64,000 nucleotides of DNA from Mesorhizobium sp. WSM4311. Its GTDB lineage: Bacteria > Pseudomonadota > Alphaproteobacteria > Rhizobiales > Rhizobiaceae. Shown here piece by piece: positions 36,162 to 46,282 of this stretch. Location: positions 62,001 to 126,000 of the forward strand of contig NZ_NSFV01000016.1 of NCBI RefSeq assembly GCF_002295115.1, read 5' to 3'. The notes below the pieces were generated by a model. The model was not told the DNA's origin and searched no databases. It was given only the letters and a program-made list of their open reading frames with translations. A program made the position numbers and the translations under genes. How positions within the stretch are numbered: position 1 is the stretch's first letter; the number at the start of each line of letters is the position of its first letter.

Positions 36162-36929
36162 ATGTATCTGTCGCCACGCCATGCCGAGATCATCCAGATG
36201 GCCAAGGACCATGGCCGCGTGCTGGTCGACGATCTGGCCACGCGTTTCAACGTGACGCCGCAGACCATTCGCAAGGATCTCAATGATCTCTGTGACCAGC
36301 GCCTGCTTTCCCGCATTCATGGCGGCGCATTGTTCCCGTCCGGTATCGAGAACATGGAGTATGAGGCGAGGCGCAAGATCGCCGCGGACGAGAAGGAAGC
36401 CATCGGCCGCGCGGCGGCAAGGTTGATCCCCGACAACGCCTCGCTGTTCATCAATATCGGCACCACGACGGAGGCGGTCAGCAAGGCGTTGCTCGACCAT
36501 AACGGCCTGATGGTGATCACCAATAATATCAATGTTGCCAATAGGATGCGTATATATCCTTCGATCGAGGTGGTGATTGCCGGCGGGGTGGTGCGCGGGT
36601 CGGATGGCGGCGTCGTCGGCGAGGCAGCGGTCGATTTCATCAGGCAGTTCAAGGTCGACTACGCCGTTATCGGCGCCTCGGCCATCGACCATGACGGCGC
36701 CTTGCTCGACTTCGATTTTCGCGAGGTGAAGGTGGCGCAGGCGATCATCGCCAATGCCAGGCATGTGATTCTGGTCTCCGACCAGACCAAGTTCGAGCGC
36801 ACGGCGCCGGTGCGCATCGGTCACCTGTCGCAGGTCAACACCTTCATCACCGACCGCTGCGACATCCCCTCGGTGCGCAAGATCTGCCAGGAGGCCGAGG
36901 TTCAGCTGATCGAGACGTCGCTGGGGTGA
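36162..36929 (+). CDS. glpR: DeoR family regulator, probable glycerol-3-phosphate repressor
   Basis: A 255-residue DeoR-type repressor. The N-terminal helix-turn-helix is in MAKDHGRVLVDDLATRFNVTPQTIRKDLNDLCDQRLLSRIHGGAL, followed by the sugar-phosphate-isomerase-like sensor with NIGTTTEAVSKAL and VVIAGGVVRGSDGG. The ligand is probably glycerol 3-phosphate given its place upstream of glpD. The start at 36162 has GGGAGG upstream. The 129-base gap to glpD has its own promoter and phased TTCG repeats. Confidence 0.9.
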   Translation: MYLSPRHAEIIQMAKDHGRVLVDDLATRFNVTPQTIRKDLNDLCDQRLLSRIHGGALFPSGIENMEYEARRKIAADEKEAIGRAAARLIPDNASLFINIGTTTEAVSKALLDHNGLMVITNNINVANRMRIYPSIEVVIAGGVVRGSDGGVVGEAAVDFIRQFKVDYAVIGASAIDHDGALLDFDFREVKVAQAIIANARHVILVSDQTKFERTAPVRIGHLSQVNTFITDRCDIPSVRKICQEAEVQLIETSLG

Positions 36930-36966
36930 GGCCCTTTCCCGATCGTCTCACGGGTTTGTTATATAT

Positions 36967-37016
36967 TTCGTTTGACATTCGTTATGAGTTCGAAATAATT
37001 CCGTCACGGTTTCGCA
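36967..37016 (+). promoter_or_regulatory. glpD promoter with phased TTCG operator repeats
   Basis: TTGACA (36972-36977) and AATAAT (36994-36999), spaced 16, form a good promoter. TTCGTT at 36967 and 36978, TTCGAA at 36989 and TTCGCA at 37011 lie 11, 11 and 22 bases apart, one face of the helix, and interleave with the promoter elements. Their TTCG core agrees with the E. coli GlpR site (WATKYTCGWW). Repression of the whole glpD-S-T-P-Q-U-V-K run is expected. Confidence 0.7.
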
Positions 37017-37058
37017 AAAGACCAAAAATGGTGCAATGCGAAATCGTGGAGGAGTTAA

Positions 37059-38585
37059 GTGGACACGTCTTCAGTCCGGGACATTTTCGTCATAGGTGGC
37101 GGTATCAACGGCTGCGGCATAGCCCGCGATGCCGTTGGGCGCGGGTTTTCGGTTTTTCTCGCCGAGATGAACGACCTCGCCAGCGGAACCTCCTCCGGTT
37201 CCACCAAGCTGATCCATGGCGGCCTGCGCTATCTCGAATTCTACGAGTTCCGCCTGGTGCGCGAGGCGCTGATGGAGCGCGAGGTTCTGTGGAAGAACGC
37301 GCCGCACATCATCTGGCCGATGCGCTTCGTGCTGCCCTATGCCAAGGGGCTGCGTCCGGCCTGGCTGATCCGGCTCGGCCTGTTCCTCTACGACCACATT
37401 GGCGGACGAAAATTGCTGCCGGCGACCAGGACGCTCGACATGGCGAGCGATCCGGCTGGCAAGCCTTTGAAGCCGTTGTTCAAAAAGGCGTTCGAATATT
37501 CTGACGGCTGGGTCAACGATGCGCGGTTGGTGGCGCTCAACGCACGCGATGCCGCCGATCGTGGTGCAACGATCCGGACCCGCACGAAGGTGGTCGGCGC
37601 GCGCCGCGAAAACGGCCTTTGGACAATCAAGATCGAGAACCTGCGGAGCGGAGAAACGGAAGAGATCAAGGCGCGGCTGCTGGTCAATGCCGCCGGACCT
37701 TGGGTCGATCATGTGCTTTCCGGCGTCGTCGGCCAGAACGACGTGCACAATGTCCGCCTGGTGCAGGGCAGCCATATCGTCATCGCCAAGAAGTTCGACG
37801 ATCCGCGCGCCTATTTCTTCCAGAACAAGGATGGTCGCATCATTTTCGCCATCCCCTACGAGGACGAGTTCACGCTGATCGGCACCACCGACCGGGATTA
37901 TCCCGGCGATCCGCACGATGTGAAGATCAGCGACACCGAGATCGATTATCTCTGCGCCGCGGCCAGCGAGTATTTCGCGCAATCCGTCAAGCGTTCGGAC
38001 ATCGTCTGGACCTATTCGGCTGTCCGTCCGCTCTACGATGACGGCGCCTCCAAGGCGCAGGAAGCGACACGCGACTACGTGCTCAAGGCCGATGGCGGTG
38101 AGGGTGCAGCCCCGATCGTCAATGCTTTCGGCGGCAAGATCACCACCTATCGCCGGCTGTCGGAATCGATGCTGGAAAAGATCGAGGGTTTTCTCGGCAA
38201 GCGCGGCAAGCCGTGGACATCGGACGCGCCGTTGCCGGGCGGCGATTTCCCGGCGACCGGGTTCGACGCGCAGGTGGCGAAGCTGAAGACAGCCTATCCT
38301 TTCCTCGATGCACGCCTCGCCCGGCGGTTGACGCGGCTCTACGGGACGCGGGCCCAGCGTCTGCTTGGTCTTGCCAAGTCGAATGCCGAGCTCGGCCGCA
38401 GTTTCGGCGGCGATCTCTATGAGGCCGAAGTGCGCTATCTCGTTGAAAATGAGTGGGCCGTCACATCAGAGGATGTACTGTGGCGTCGCACAAAGCGCGG
38501 CCTGCATCTCAACCGCGAGCAGGTGGCGGCACTCGATGAATTCATGCGCGGCATAAGCCGGCGGCATGTCGCGGCTGCCGAATGA
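37059..38585 (+). CDS. glpD: Glycerol-3-phosphate dehydrogenase, FAD-dependent
   Basis: Oxidises glycerol 3-phosphate to dihydroxyacetone phosphate at the membrane and feeds electrons to quinone. The 508-residue protein starts at GTG after GGAGGAG. The FAD site is IGGGINGCGIARDAVGRG and SSGSTKLIHGGLRYLE is a family hallmark; GTTDRDYPGDP and NAFGGKITTYRRL complete the domain. It is the first gene of the glycerol operon. Confidence 0.96.
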   Translation: MDTSSVRDIFVIGGGINGCGIARDAVGRGFSVFLAEMNDLASGTSSGSTKLIHGGLRYLEFYEFRLVREALMEREVLWKNAPHIIWPMRFVLPYAKGLRPAWLIRLGLFLYDHIGGRKLLPATRTLDMASDPAGKPLKPLFKKAFEYSDGWVNDARLVALNARDAADRGATIRTRTKVVGARRENGLWTIKIENLRSGETEEIKARLLVNAAGPWVDHVLSGVVGQNDVHNVRLVQGSHIVIAKKFDDPRAYFFQNKDGRIIFAIPYEDEFTLIGTTDRDYPGDPHDVKISDTEIDYLCAAASEYFAQSVKRSDIVWTYSAVRPLYDDGASKAQEATRDYVLKADGGEGAAPIVNAFGGKITTYRRLSESMLEKIEGFLGKRGKPWTSDAPLPGGDFPATGFDAQVAKLKTAYPFLDARLARRLTRLYGTRAQRLLGLAKSNAELGRSFGGDLYEAEVRYLVENEWAVTSEDVLWRRTKRGLHLNREQVAALDEFMRGISRRHVAAAE

Positions 38586-38626
38586 AGAGGGTTTGAGCTG
38601 ATGCGGAAAGCCTGGGAGGAGGCGTC

Positions 38627-39706
38627 ATGCTGGAACTGAGAAACGTCACCAAGACGGTCGGTGCGGCCGAGCATATCCGCGACGTGTCGCTGACGCTTCA
38701 GCACGGCTCGCTCAACGTGCTGCTCGGGCCGACGCTTTCCGGCAAGACCAGCCTGATGCGGCTGATGGCCGGCCTGGATGTGCCGACCTCCGGCTCGGTC
38801 TGGTTCGACGGCCAGGATGTCACCGGCGTGCCGGTGCAGAAGCGCAAGATCGCCATGGTCTACCAGCAGTTCATCAACTATCCGGCGATGACCGTCTATG
38901 AGAACATCGCCTCGCCGCTCCGGGTGGCCGGCGCGGAGCAAGGCAAGATCGACAGCCAGGTGCGCGAGGCCGCGGCGCTGCTGAAGCTGACGCCCTATCT
39001 CGACCGCACCCCGCTCAGCCTGTCGGGAGGCCAGCAGCAGCGCACCGCACTGGCGCGCGCCATCGTCAAGAATGCCAGCCTGGTGCTGCTCGACGAGCCG
39101 CTTGCCAATCTCGACTACAAATTGCGCGAGGAACTGCGGGCCGAACTGCCGAGGATCTTCGCCGCCGCCGGCACAATCTTCGTCTACGCCACGACAGAGC
39201 CGCATGAGGCGCTGCTGCTCGGCGGCAACACGGCAACGCTGTCGGAAGGCCGCATCACGCAGTTCGGACCGACCATCGACGTCTTCCGCAAACCGGTCGA
39301 CCTGGTGACGGCTCGGACCTTCGCCGATCCGCCGCTCAACACCATCGTGCTGGCCAAGAAGGGCGCCGACTTCCTGCTCGAAGGCGGGGTGAAGCTGCCG
39401 GTGCCGCCCGAACTCGTCGGCATTGCCGATGGCAATTACACGATCGGTTTTCAGCCGCACCATCTTTCGCTCGAACGGCCCAATGCCAGCGCAGTGCCAG
39501 TGCGGGCCAAGGTGACCATCACGGAAATCACCGGGTCGGAGAGCTTCATCCATCTCGATTTTGCCGACGTGCGCTGGGTCATGCTGACCCACGGCATCCG
39601 GGATTTCGAGACCGACGAAGTGGTCGAGGTGTTCATCGATCCGCGTCACATCATGGTCTTCGACGAGCACGGCCGCGCCGTGACCGCGCCGAAGCTGGCG
39701 GCTTGA
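38627..39706 (+). CDS. glpS: Glycerol ABC transporter, ATP-binding protein GlpS
   Basis: First of two ATPases of the glycerol importer known from Rhizobium leguminosarum (GlpSTPQUV), 359 residues, MalK/UgpC-like with a C-terminal TOBE region. Walker A is GPTLSGKTSL, signature LSGGQQQR (residues 132-136), Walker B LVLLDEP. The switch loop is unusual: VYATTEPHEAL has Thr190 where MalK-type ATPases have the catalytic His (VYVTHDQxEA). So its own ATP site is compromised while its signature is intact. Compare GlpT. Confidence 0.93.
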   Translation: MLELRNVTKTVGAAEHIRDVSLTLQHGSLNVLLGPTLSGKTSLMRLMAGLDVPTSGSVWFDGQDVTGVPVQKRKIAMVYQQFINYPAMTVYENIASPLRVAGAEQGKIDSQVREAAALLKLTPYLDRTPLSLSGGQQQRTALARAIVKNASLVLLDEPLANLDYKLREELRAELPRIFAAAGTIFVYATTEPHEALLLGGNTATLSEGRITQFGPTIDVFRKPVDLVTARTFADPPLNTIVLAKKGADFLLEGGVKLPVPPELVGIADGNYTIGFQPHHLSLERPNASAVPVRAKVTITEITGSESFIHLDFADVRWVMLTHGIRDFETDEVVEVFIDPRHIMVFDEHGRAVTAPKLAA

Positions 39707-39716
39707 GGAGGGCGAT

Positions 39717-40784
39717 ATGGCGCGCATCGACGTCAACCATGTCAGGCATTCCTACCTGCCGAACCCGCAGAAGGATGCCGATTTCGCGCTCAGGGAAGTG
39801 CACCACACATTCGAGGATGGCGGCGCCTATGCGCTTCTCGGCCCATCCGGCTGCGGCAAGACCACGCTGCTCAACATCATTTCGGGCTTGCTGCATCCCT
39901 CGCACGGCCAGTTGCTGTTCAACGGCAGGGACGTGACCAATCTGTCGACGCAGGAGCGCAACATCGCGCAGGTGTTTCAGTTTCCGGTCATCTACGACAC
40001 CATGACCGTCTACGACAATCTGGCCTTTCCGCTGCGCAATCGCGGCGTGCCGGAGGCCGACGTCGACCGCAAGGTGCGCGAGACGCTGGAGATGATCGAT
40101 CTGGCGTCCTGGGCCAGGAAGAAGGCGAGGGGCCTGACCGCCGACCAGAAGCAGAAAATCTCGCTCGGCCGCGGCCTGGTGCGCTCCGACGTCAACGCCA
40201 TCCTGTTCGACGAGCCGTTGACCGTCATCGACCCGCATATGAAGTGGGTGCTGCGCTCGCAATTGAAGCAGCTGCATCGCCGCTTCGGCTACACCATGGT
40301 CTATGTCACCCATGACCAGACCGAGGCGCTGACCTTCGCCGACCAAGTCGTGGTGATGTATGATGGCGGCATCGTCCAGATCGGCACGCCGGCGGAACTG
40401 TTCGAACGGCCGCGCCACACTTTTGTCGGCTATTTCATCGGCTCGCCCGGCATGAACGTCATGCCGGTGGCGATCGACGGCAGGACGGCGACGCTCGGGT
40501 CGCAGCGGATCGAACTGCCGGGCGCGCCGAAGGCCGACAGCGGCGCCATCGAACTTGGCATCCGCCCCGAATATGTGCGGCTCGGCCGCGACGGCATGGC
40601 CGTTTCGATCAGCAAGGTCGAGGATGTCGGGCGCCACAAGGTGGTGCGCGCCAAGCTGGAAGGCAGGGACATCGCTGCCGTCATCGGTGAGGACGAGACC
40701 GTGCCAGCCGAACCGAAGGTGCGGTTCGATCCGGCCGGCATCAACATCTATGCCGATTCCTGGCGTGTCGAGATGGGGGCATAG
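39717..40784 (+). CDS. glpT: Glycerol ABC transporter, ATP-binding protein GlpT
   Basis: Second ATPase, 355 residues. Walker A GPSGCGKTT, Walker B AILFDEP and the switch His (VYVTHDQTEAL) are all intact. The signature motif is not: LTADQKQ at residues 140-146 replaces LSGGQ, and the D-loop reads LTVIDP. In a GlpS-GlpT dimer, the site made of GlpT Walker motifs and GlpS signature is complete, the opposite one doubly defective. GAGGAGGG precedes the ATG. The name should not be confused with the E. coli GlpT antiporter. Confidence 0.93.
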   Translation: MARIDVNHVRHSYLPNPQKDADFALREVHHTFEDGGAYALLGPSGCGKTTLLNIISGLLHPSHGQLLFNGRDVTNLSTQERNIAQVFQFPVIYDTMTVYDNLAFPLRNRGVPEADVDRKVRETLEMIDLASWARKKARGLTADQKQKISLGRGLVRSDVNAILFDEPLTVIDPHMKWVLRSQLKQLHRRFGYTMVYVTHDQTEALTFADQVVVMYDGGIVQIGTPAELFERPRHTFVGYFIGSPGMNVMPVAIDGRTATLGSQRIELPGAPKADSGAIELGIRPEYVRLGRDGMAVSISKVEDVGRHKVVRAKLEGRDIAAVIGEDETVPAEPKVRFDPAGINIYADSWRVEMGA

Positions 40785-41651
40785 ATGGACAAGACCTGGA
40801 ACAACAAGGCCTGGTTCCTCGTGCTGCCGGTGCTGGTGCTGGTAGCCTTCACCGCCGTCGTCCCGCTGATGACGGTCGTCAACTATTCGGTGCAGGACAC
40901 ATTCGGCAACAATGTCTTCACCTGGGCCGGCACCGAATGGTTCGAGGAACTGCTGTCGTCCAGCCGCTTCTGGGAAGCGATGGTCCGCAACCTGATCTTT
41001 TCCTTCATCATCCTGGCGATCGAGGTGCCGCTCGGCATCTTCATCGCGCTCAACATGCCGAAGAAGGGCTGGGGCGTGCCGGTCTGCCTGGTGCTGATGT
41101 CGCTGCCACTGCTGATCCCGTGGAACGTCGTCGGCACCATCTGGCAGGTGTTCGGACGCAACGACATCGGACTGTTGGGCTATTACCTCAACGCGATCGG
41201 CATCGACTACAATTACGTGCAGGATCCGTTCGATGCCTGGGTGACGATCATCGTCATGGATGTCTGGCACTGGACCAGCCTCGTCGTGCTGCTCTGCTAC
41301 GCCGGACTGGTCTCGATCCCCGATGCCTTCTACCAGGCGGCCAAGATCGACGGGGCCTCGCGCTGGGCGGTGTTCCGCTACATCCAGCTGCCGAAGATGC
41401 AGCGCGTGCTTTTGATCGCCGTGCTGCTGCGCTTCATGGACAGTTTCATGATCTACACCGAACCGTTCGTCGTCACCGGCGGCGGGCCGGGCAACTCGAC
41501 GACCTTCCTGTCGATCGACCTCGTCAAGACGGCGCTCGGCCAGTTCGACCTTGGCCCGGCGGCCGCCATGTCGCTGGTCTACTTCCTCATCATCCTGTTG
41601 TTGTCATGGGTGTTCTACACCGTGATGACCAATTACGACGCGGAGCGCTGA
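40785..41651 (+). CDS. glpP: Glycerol ABC transporter, permease GlpP
   Basis: A 288-residue inner-membrane permease of the MalF type with six predicted helices. The coupling (EAA) loop is YQAAKIDGASRWAVFRYIQLPKM near residue 190. The ATG directly follows the glpT stop. It pairs with GlpQ to form the transmembrane channel. Confidence 0.92.
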   Translation: MDKTWNNKAWFLVLPVLVLVAFTAVVPLMTVVNYSVQDTFGNNVFTWAGTEWFEELLSSSRFWEAMVRNLIFSFIILAIEVPLGIFIALNMPKKGWGVPVCLVLMSLPLLIPWNVVGTIWQVFGRNDIGLLGYYLNAIGIDYNYVQDPFDAWVTIIVMDVWHWTSLVVLLCYAGLVSIPDAFYQAAKIDGASRWAVFRYIQLPKMQRVLLIAVLLRFMDSFMIYTEPFVVTGGGPGNSTTFLSIDLVKTALGQFDLGPAAAMSLVYFLIILLLSWVFYTVMTNYDAER

Positions 41652-41652
41652 A

Positions 41653-42570
<918 letters not shown>

Positions 42571-42572
42571 TC

Positions 42573-42860
42573 ATGAACCTAGATCTCTCCTGGATGGCGT
42601 GGACGTGGCCGACGGCGGCCTTCTTCGCGACTGTTCTGCTGTTGCTGTGCGGCATGGCGGCCTGGGAATACGCCTCGCCGGGCGGCAATCCGCGCGTCGG
42701 CATCCTGCGCTTCGAGACGACGCGCGGCGATCGTCTTTTCCTGTCGCTGCTTGGCAGCGCCTTTATTCATCTCGCTTGGCTGGGTCTCGTTGGATCCAAC
42801 CTGTGGTGGGCTCTCGCTCTCTCCGTGGTCTACGCCATCGGCGTGTTCCGCTACGTATAG
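42573..42860 (+). CDS. glpU: Small membrane protein GlpU (DUF2160)
   Basis: A 95-residue protein with three hydrophobic segments (WPTAAFFATVLLLLCGMAAWEYA, FIHLAWLGLVGSNLWWALALSVVYAIGVFRYV). It matches DUF2160, always found in this glycerol transporter operon; role unknown. ATG at 42573 has GGGAGG at the better distance; an ATG at 42567 overlapping the glpQ stop is also in frame and would add two residues. Confidence 0.88.
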   Translation: MNLDLSWMAWTWPTAAFFATVLLLLCGMAAWEYASPGGNPRVGILRFETTRGDRLFLSLLGSAFIHLAWLGLVGSNLWWALALSVVYAIGVFRYV

Positions 42861-42939
42861 AGGGGGATACTGTTGGAGCGGCCGCATGCCGGCGACCGCA
42901 CCAGATCGCACTTCAAACCTGAAACAGTGGAGGAAACAC

Positions 42940-44664
42940 ATGCGACGGCAATTTTTAACATCAACAACGGCCCTTGTCCTGTTGCTCGGCGTCGGCAATG
43001 CCTATGCCGGGATGGATGAGGCAAAAGCCTTTTTGGACAAAGAGATAGGCGGCGTGTCGACGCTTTCCCGCGCCGACCAGGAAAAGCAAATGCAGTGGTT
43101 CATCGACGCGGCCAAGCCATTCGCCGGCATGGAAATCAAAGTCGTGTCTGAAACCTTGACCACCCACCAGTACGAGTCTCAGGTGCTGGCACCGGCCTTT
43201 ACCGCCATCACCGGCATCAAGGTCACGCATGACGTCATCCAGGAAGGCGACGTCGTCGAGAAGATCCAGACCCAGATGCAGACCGGCCAGAACATCTATG
43301 ACGGCTGGGTCAACGATTCCGATCTGATCGGCACCCACTGGCGTTACCAGCAGGTGCGCAACCTGACCGACTGGATGGCGGGCGAAGGCAAGGACGTCAC
43401 CGATCCGATGCTCGACGTCGACGACTTCATCGGCACGAAGTTCACCACCGCGCCGGACAAGAAACTCTACCAACTGCCCGACCAGCAGTTCGCGAACCTC
43501 TACTGGTTCCGTTACGACTGGTTCAACGATGAGAAGAACAAGGCCGACTTCAAGGCCAAGTACGGCTATGATCTCGGCGTGCCGGTCAACTGGTCGGCTT
43601 ATGAGGATATCGCCGAATTCTTCACTGGCCGCGACGTCAACGGCAAGAAGGTCTATGGCCACATGGACTACGGCAAGAAGGACCCGTCGCTCGGCTGGCG
43701 GTTCACGGACGCCTGGCTGTCGATGGCCGGCAATGGCGACAAGGGCCTGCCGAACGGTGTGCCGGTCGACGAATGGGGCATTAAGGTCGATGCGAATTCG
43801 CGGCCTGTCGGCTCGTGCACCGCGCGCGGCGGCGACACCAATGGACCAGCATCGGTCTATGCCATCCAGAAGTATCTTGATTGGCTGAAAGCCTATGCGC
43901 CGCCGGAAGCCCAGGGCATGACCTTCTCCGAATCCGGCCCCGTGCCGTCGCAAGGCAATGTCGCCCAGCAGATCTTCTGGTACACCGCCTTCACCGCCGA
44001 CATGGTCAAACCCGGCCTGCCGGTCATGAACGAGGACGGCACGCCGAAGTGGCGCATGGCGCCGTCTCCGCACGGCTCCTACTGGAAGGACGGCATGAAG
44101 CTCGGCTATCAGGACGTCGGTTCCTGGACGCTGATGAAGTCGACGCCGACCGACCGCGCCAAGGCCGCCTGGCTTTATGCCCAGTTCGTCACCTCGAAGA
44201 CCGTCGATGTGAAGAAGAGCCAGGTTGGCCTGACCTTCATTCGCGACTCCACCATCCATGACAAGAGCTTCACCGAACGTGCGCCGAAGCTCGGCGGTCT
44301 GATCGAGTTCTATCGCTCGCCGGCCCGTGTGCAGTGGACGCCGACCGGTACCAACGTGCCGGACTATCCGAAGCTGGCTCAGCTCTGGTGGCAGAACATC
44401 GGTGACGCATCGTCTGGTGCCAAAACACCGCAGGAAGCCATGGACTCGCTCTGCGCCGATCAGGAAAAAGTCATGGCACGTATCGAGAAATCCGGTGTCC
44501 AGGGCGACATCGGACCGAAGATGGCCGAAGAGCATGACCTTGCTTACTGGAACGCCGACGCGGTCAAGGGCGGCAATCTGGCGCCTCAGCTGAAGCTCGA
44601 GAAGGAGAAGGACAAGCCGATCACCATCAACTACGACGAACTGGTGAAGAGCTGGCAGAAATAG
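42940..44664 (+). CDS. glpV: Glycerol ABC transporter, substrate-binding protein GlpV
   Basis: A 574-residue periplasmic protein, large for its class, with a signal peptide (FLTSTTALVLLLGVGNAYA-GMD). It has the extracellular solute-binding fold of family 1: ITGIKVTHDVIQEGDVVEKIQTQMQTGQNIYDGWVNDSDLIG, LPDQQFANLYWFRYDWF and the C-terminal NADAVKGGNLAPQLKLEKEKDKP. GGAGGAAA precedes the ATG. A strong hairpin follows the gene. Confidence 0.93.
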   Translation: MRRQFLTSTTALVLLLGVGNAYAGMDEAKAFLDKEIGGVSTLSRADQEKQMQWFIDAAKPFAGMEIKVVSETLTTHQYESQVLAPAFTAITGIKVTHDVIQEGDVVEKIQTQMQTGQNIYDGWVNDSDLIGTHWRYQQVRNLTDWMAGEGKDVTDPMLDVDDFIGTKFTTAPDKKLYQLPDQQFANLYWFRYDWFNDEKNKADFKAKYGYDLGVPVNWSAYEDIAEFFTGRDVNGKKVYGHMDYGKKDPSLGWRFTDAWLSMAGNGDKGLPNGVPVDEWGIKVDANSRPVGSCTARGGDTNGPASVYAIQKYLDWLKAYAPPEAQGMTFSESGPVPSQGNVAQQIFWYTAFTADMVKPGLPVMNEDGTPKWRMAPSPHGSYWKDGMKLGYQDVGSWTLMKSTPTDRAKAAWLYAQFVTSKTVDVKKSQVGLTFIRDSTIHDKSFTERAPKLGGLIEFYRSPARVQWTPTGTNVPDYPKLAQLWWQNIGDASSGAKTPQEAMDSLCADQEKVMARIEKSGVQGDIGPKMAEEHDLAYWNADAVKGGNLAPQLKLEKEKDKPITINYDELVKSWQK

Positions 44665-44702
44665 GACTGCCCTATGCGGGCGCTCGCGCCCGTGTGAAAT
44701 TG

Positions 44703-44729
44703 GGGGAGGCGGCATGTTGCCGTCTCCCC
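44703..44729 (+). other. Intra-operon hairpin between glpV and glpK
   Basis: GGGGAGGCGGC (44703-44713) pairs with GCCGTCTCCCC (44719-44729), eleven pairs with one G-U, around ATGTT. TGTTTGTG follows. It can act as a partial terminator that lowers glpK relative to glpV, or protect the upstream RNA end. The same layout occurs after urtA. Confidence 0.7.
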
Positions 44730-44754
44730 TGTTTGTGTGAAGGCGGAGGACGCA

Positions 44755-46248
44755 ATGAGCGGTTTTGTGCTGGCAATCGACCAGGGAACGACATCGACCC
44801 GGGCGATCCTGTTTGACGGTGAGATGAAAGTCGCCGGCAGCGGGCAGAAGGAATTCACCCAGCACTATCCGGCCTCGGGCTGGGTCGAGCATGACCCGGA
44901 AGAGATCTGGGCAAGCGTCGTGACGACCGTGAAGGCTGCGCTGAAGAATGCTGGCCGCGAAGGATCTGATGTCGCCGCCATCGGCATCACGAACCAACGC
45001 GAGACCGTCGTGATCTGGGACAGGGCGACCGGCAAGCCGATCCACAACGCCATCGTCTGGCAGGATCGGCGCACCGCGCCGCTCTGCCAGAAACTGAAGA
45101 AGCAGGGGCTGGAGAAGAATTTCACACGCAAGACCGGCCTTCTGCTCGATCCCTATTTCTCGGGCACCAAGATCGCCTGGATGCTGGACAAGGTGAAGGG
45201 GGCGAGGAAGCGTGCCGAGAAGGGCGAGCTGCTCGCCGGCACGATTGACAGCTTTTTGATCTGGCGGCTGACCGGCGGCAAGGTCCACGCCACCGATGCC
45301 ACCAACGCTTCGCGCACGCTGGTCTACAACATCGAGAAAAATGTCTGGGACGACGAGCTACTGGCCATCCTGCGCATTCCCCCCGCGATGCTGCCCGAAG
45401 TGAAGGATTGCGCAGATGACTATGGCGTCACGGAGAAGAATCTCTTCGGCGCCGCAATAAGGATTCTCGGCGTTGCCGGCGACCAGCACGCCGCGACCAT
45501 CGGCCAGGCCTGCTTCGAGCCGGGCATGATGAAATCCACCTATGGCACCGGCTGCTTCGCGCTGCTCAACACCGGCGGCGATCTGGTGCGTTCGAAGAAC
45601 CGGCTCTTGACCACCATCGCCTATCGGCTGAACGGCAAGACCACCTATGCCCTGGAAGGCTCGATCTTCATCGCCGGCGCTGCCGTGCAATGGCTGCGGG
45701 ACGGCATCAAGGTGATCGGCAAGGCCGAGCAGAGCGGCAAACTCGCTGATGAAGCCGATCCGACGCAAAACGTCTATCTGGTGCCGGCCTTTGTCGGTCT
45801 CGGCGCGCCGCATTGGGACGCCGAGGCGCGCGGCGCGATTTTCGGACTGACACGCAATTCCGGTCCTGCGGAGTTCGCGCGCGCCGCCCTGGAGGCCGTC
45901 GCCTATCAGACCCGCGACCTGCTCGACGCCATGCGCAAGGACTGGAAGGGCACTTCGGCGAAAACGGTGCTGAGGGTCGATGGCGGCATGGTCGCGTCGG
46001 ACTGGACCATGCAGCGGCTGGCCGACATTCTCGATGCTCCCGTCGATCGCCCGACCATCCTCGAGACGACCGCGCTGGGTGCGGCCTGGCTTGCCGGCTC
46101 GAAGGCTGGTGTCTGGCCCAAGGCGAAGGAATTCGCCAAGAGCTGGGCGCTCGAGCGGCGGTTCAAGCCGGAGATGGATAGCGCCACGCGATCCGCCAAG
46201 CTGGCAGGCTGGCGCGATGCTGTGCGCAGGACTCTGAGCGTGTCATAA
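44755..46248 (+). CDS. glpK: Glycerol kinase
   Basis: Phosphorylates glycerol to sn-glycerol 3-phosphate with ATP, trapping it in the cell. The 497-residue FGGY-family protein starts [21 protein letters not shown], has [11 protein letters not shown] and the FGGY signature regions ([28 protein letters not shown] and [19 protein letters not shown]). GGCGGAGG precedes the ATG. It completes the glycerol pathway: uptake, phosphorylation, oxidation. Confidence 0.96.
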   Translation: [497 protein letters not shown]

Positions 46249-46282
46249 CGGTCACCACAGGAACGGACTTGAGGTGGGGGAC

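Noticed and set aside
42961..45288. 775-codon minus-strand reading opposite glpV and glpK
   Set aside because: It spans two certain plus-strand genes and their spacer; composition is that of an antisense shadow in G+C-rich DNA.
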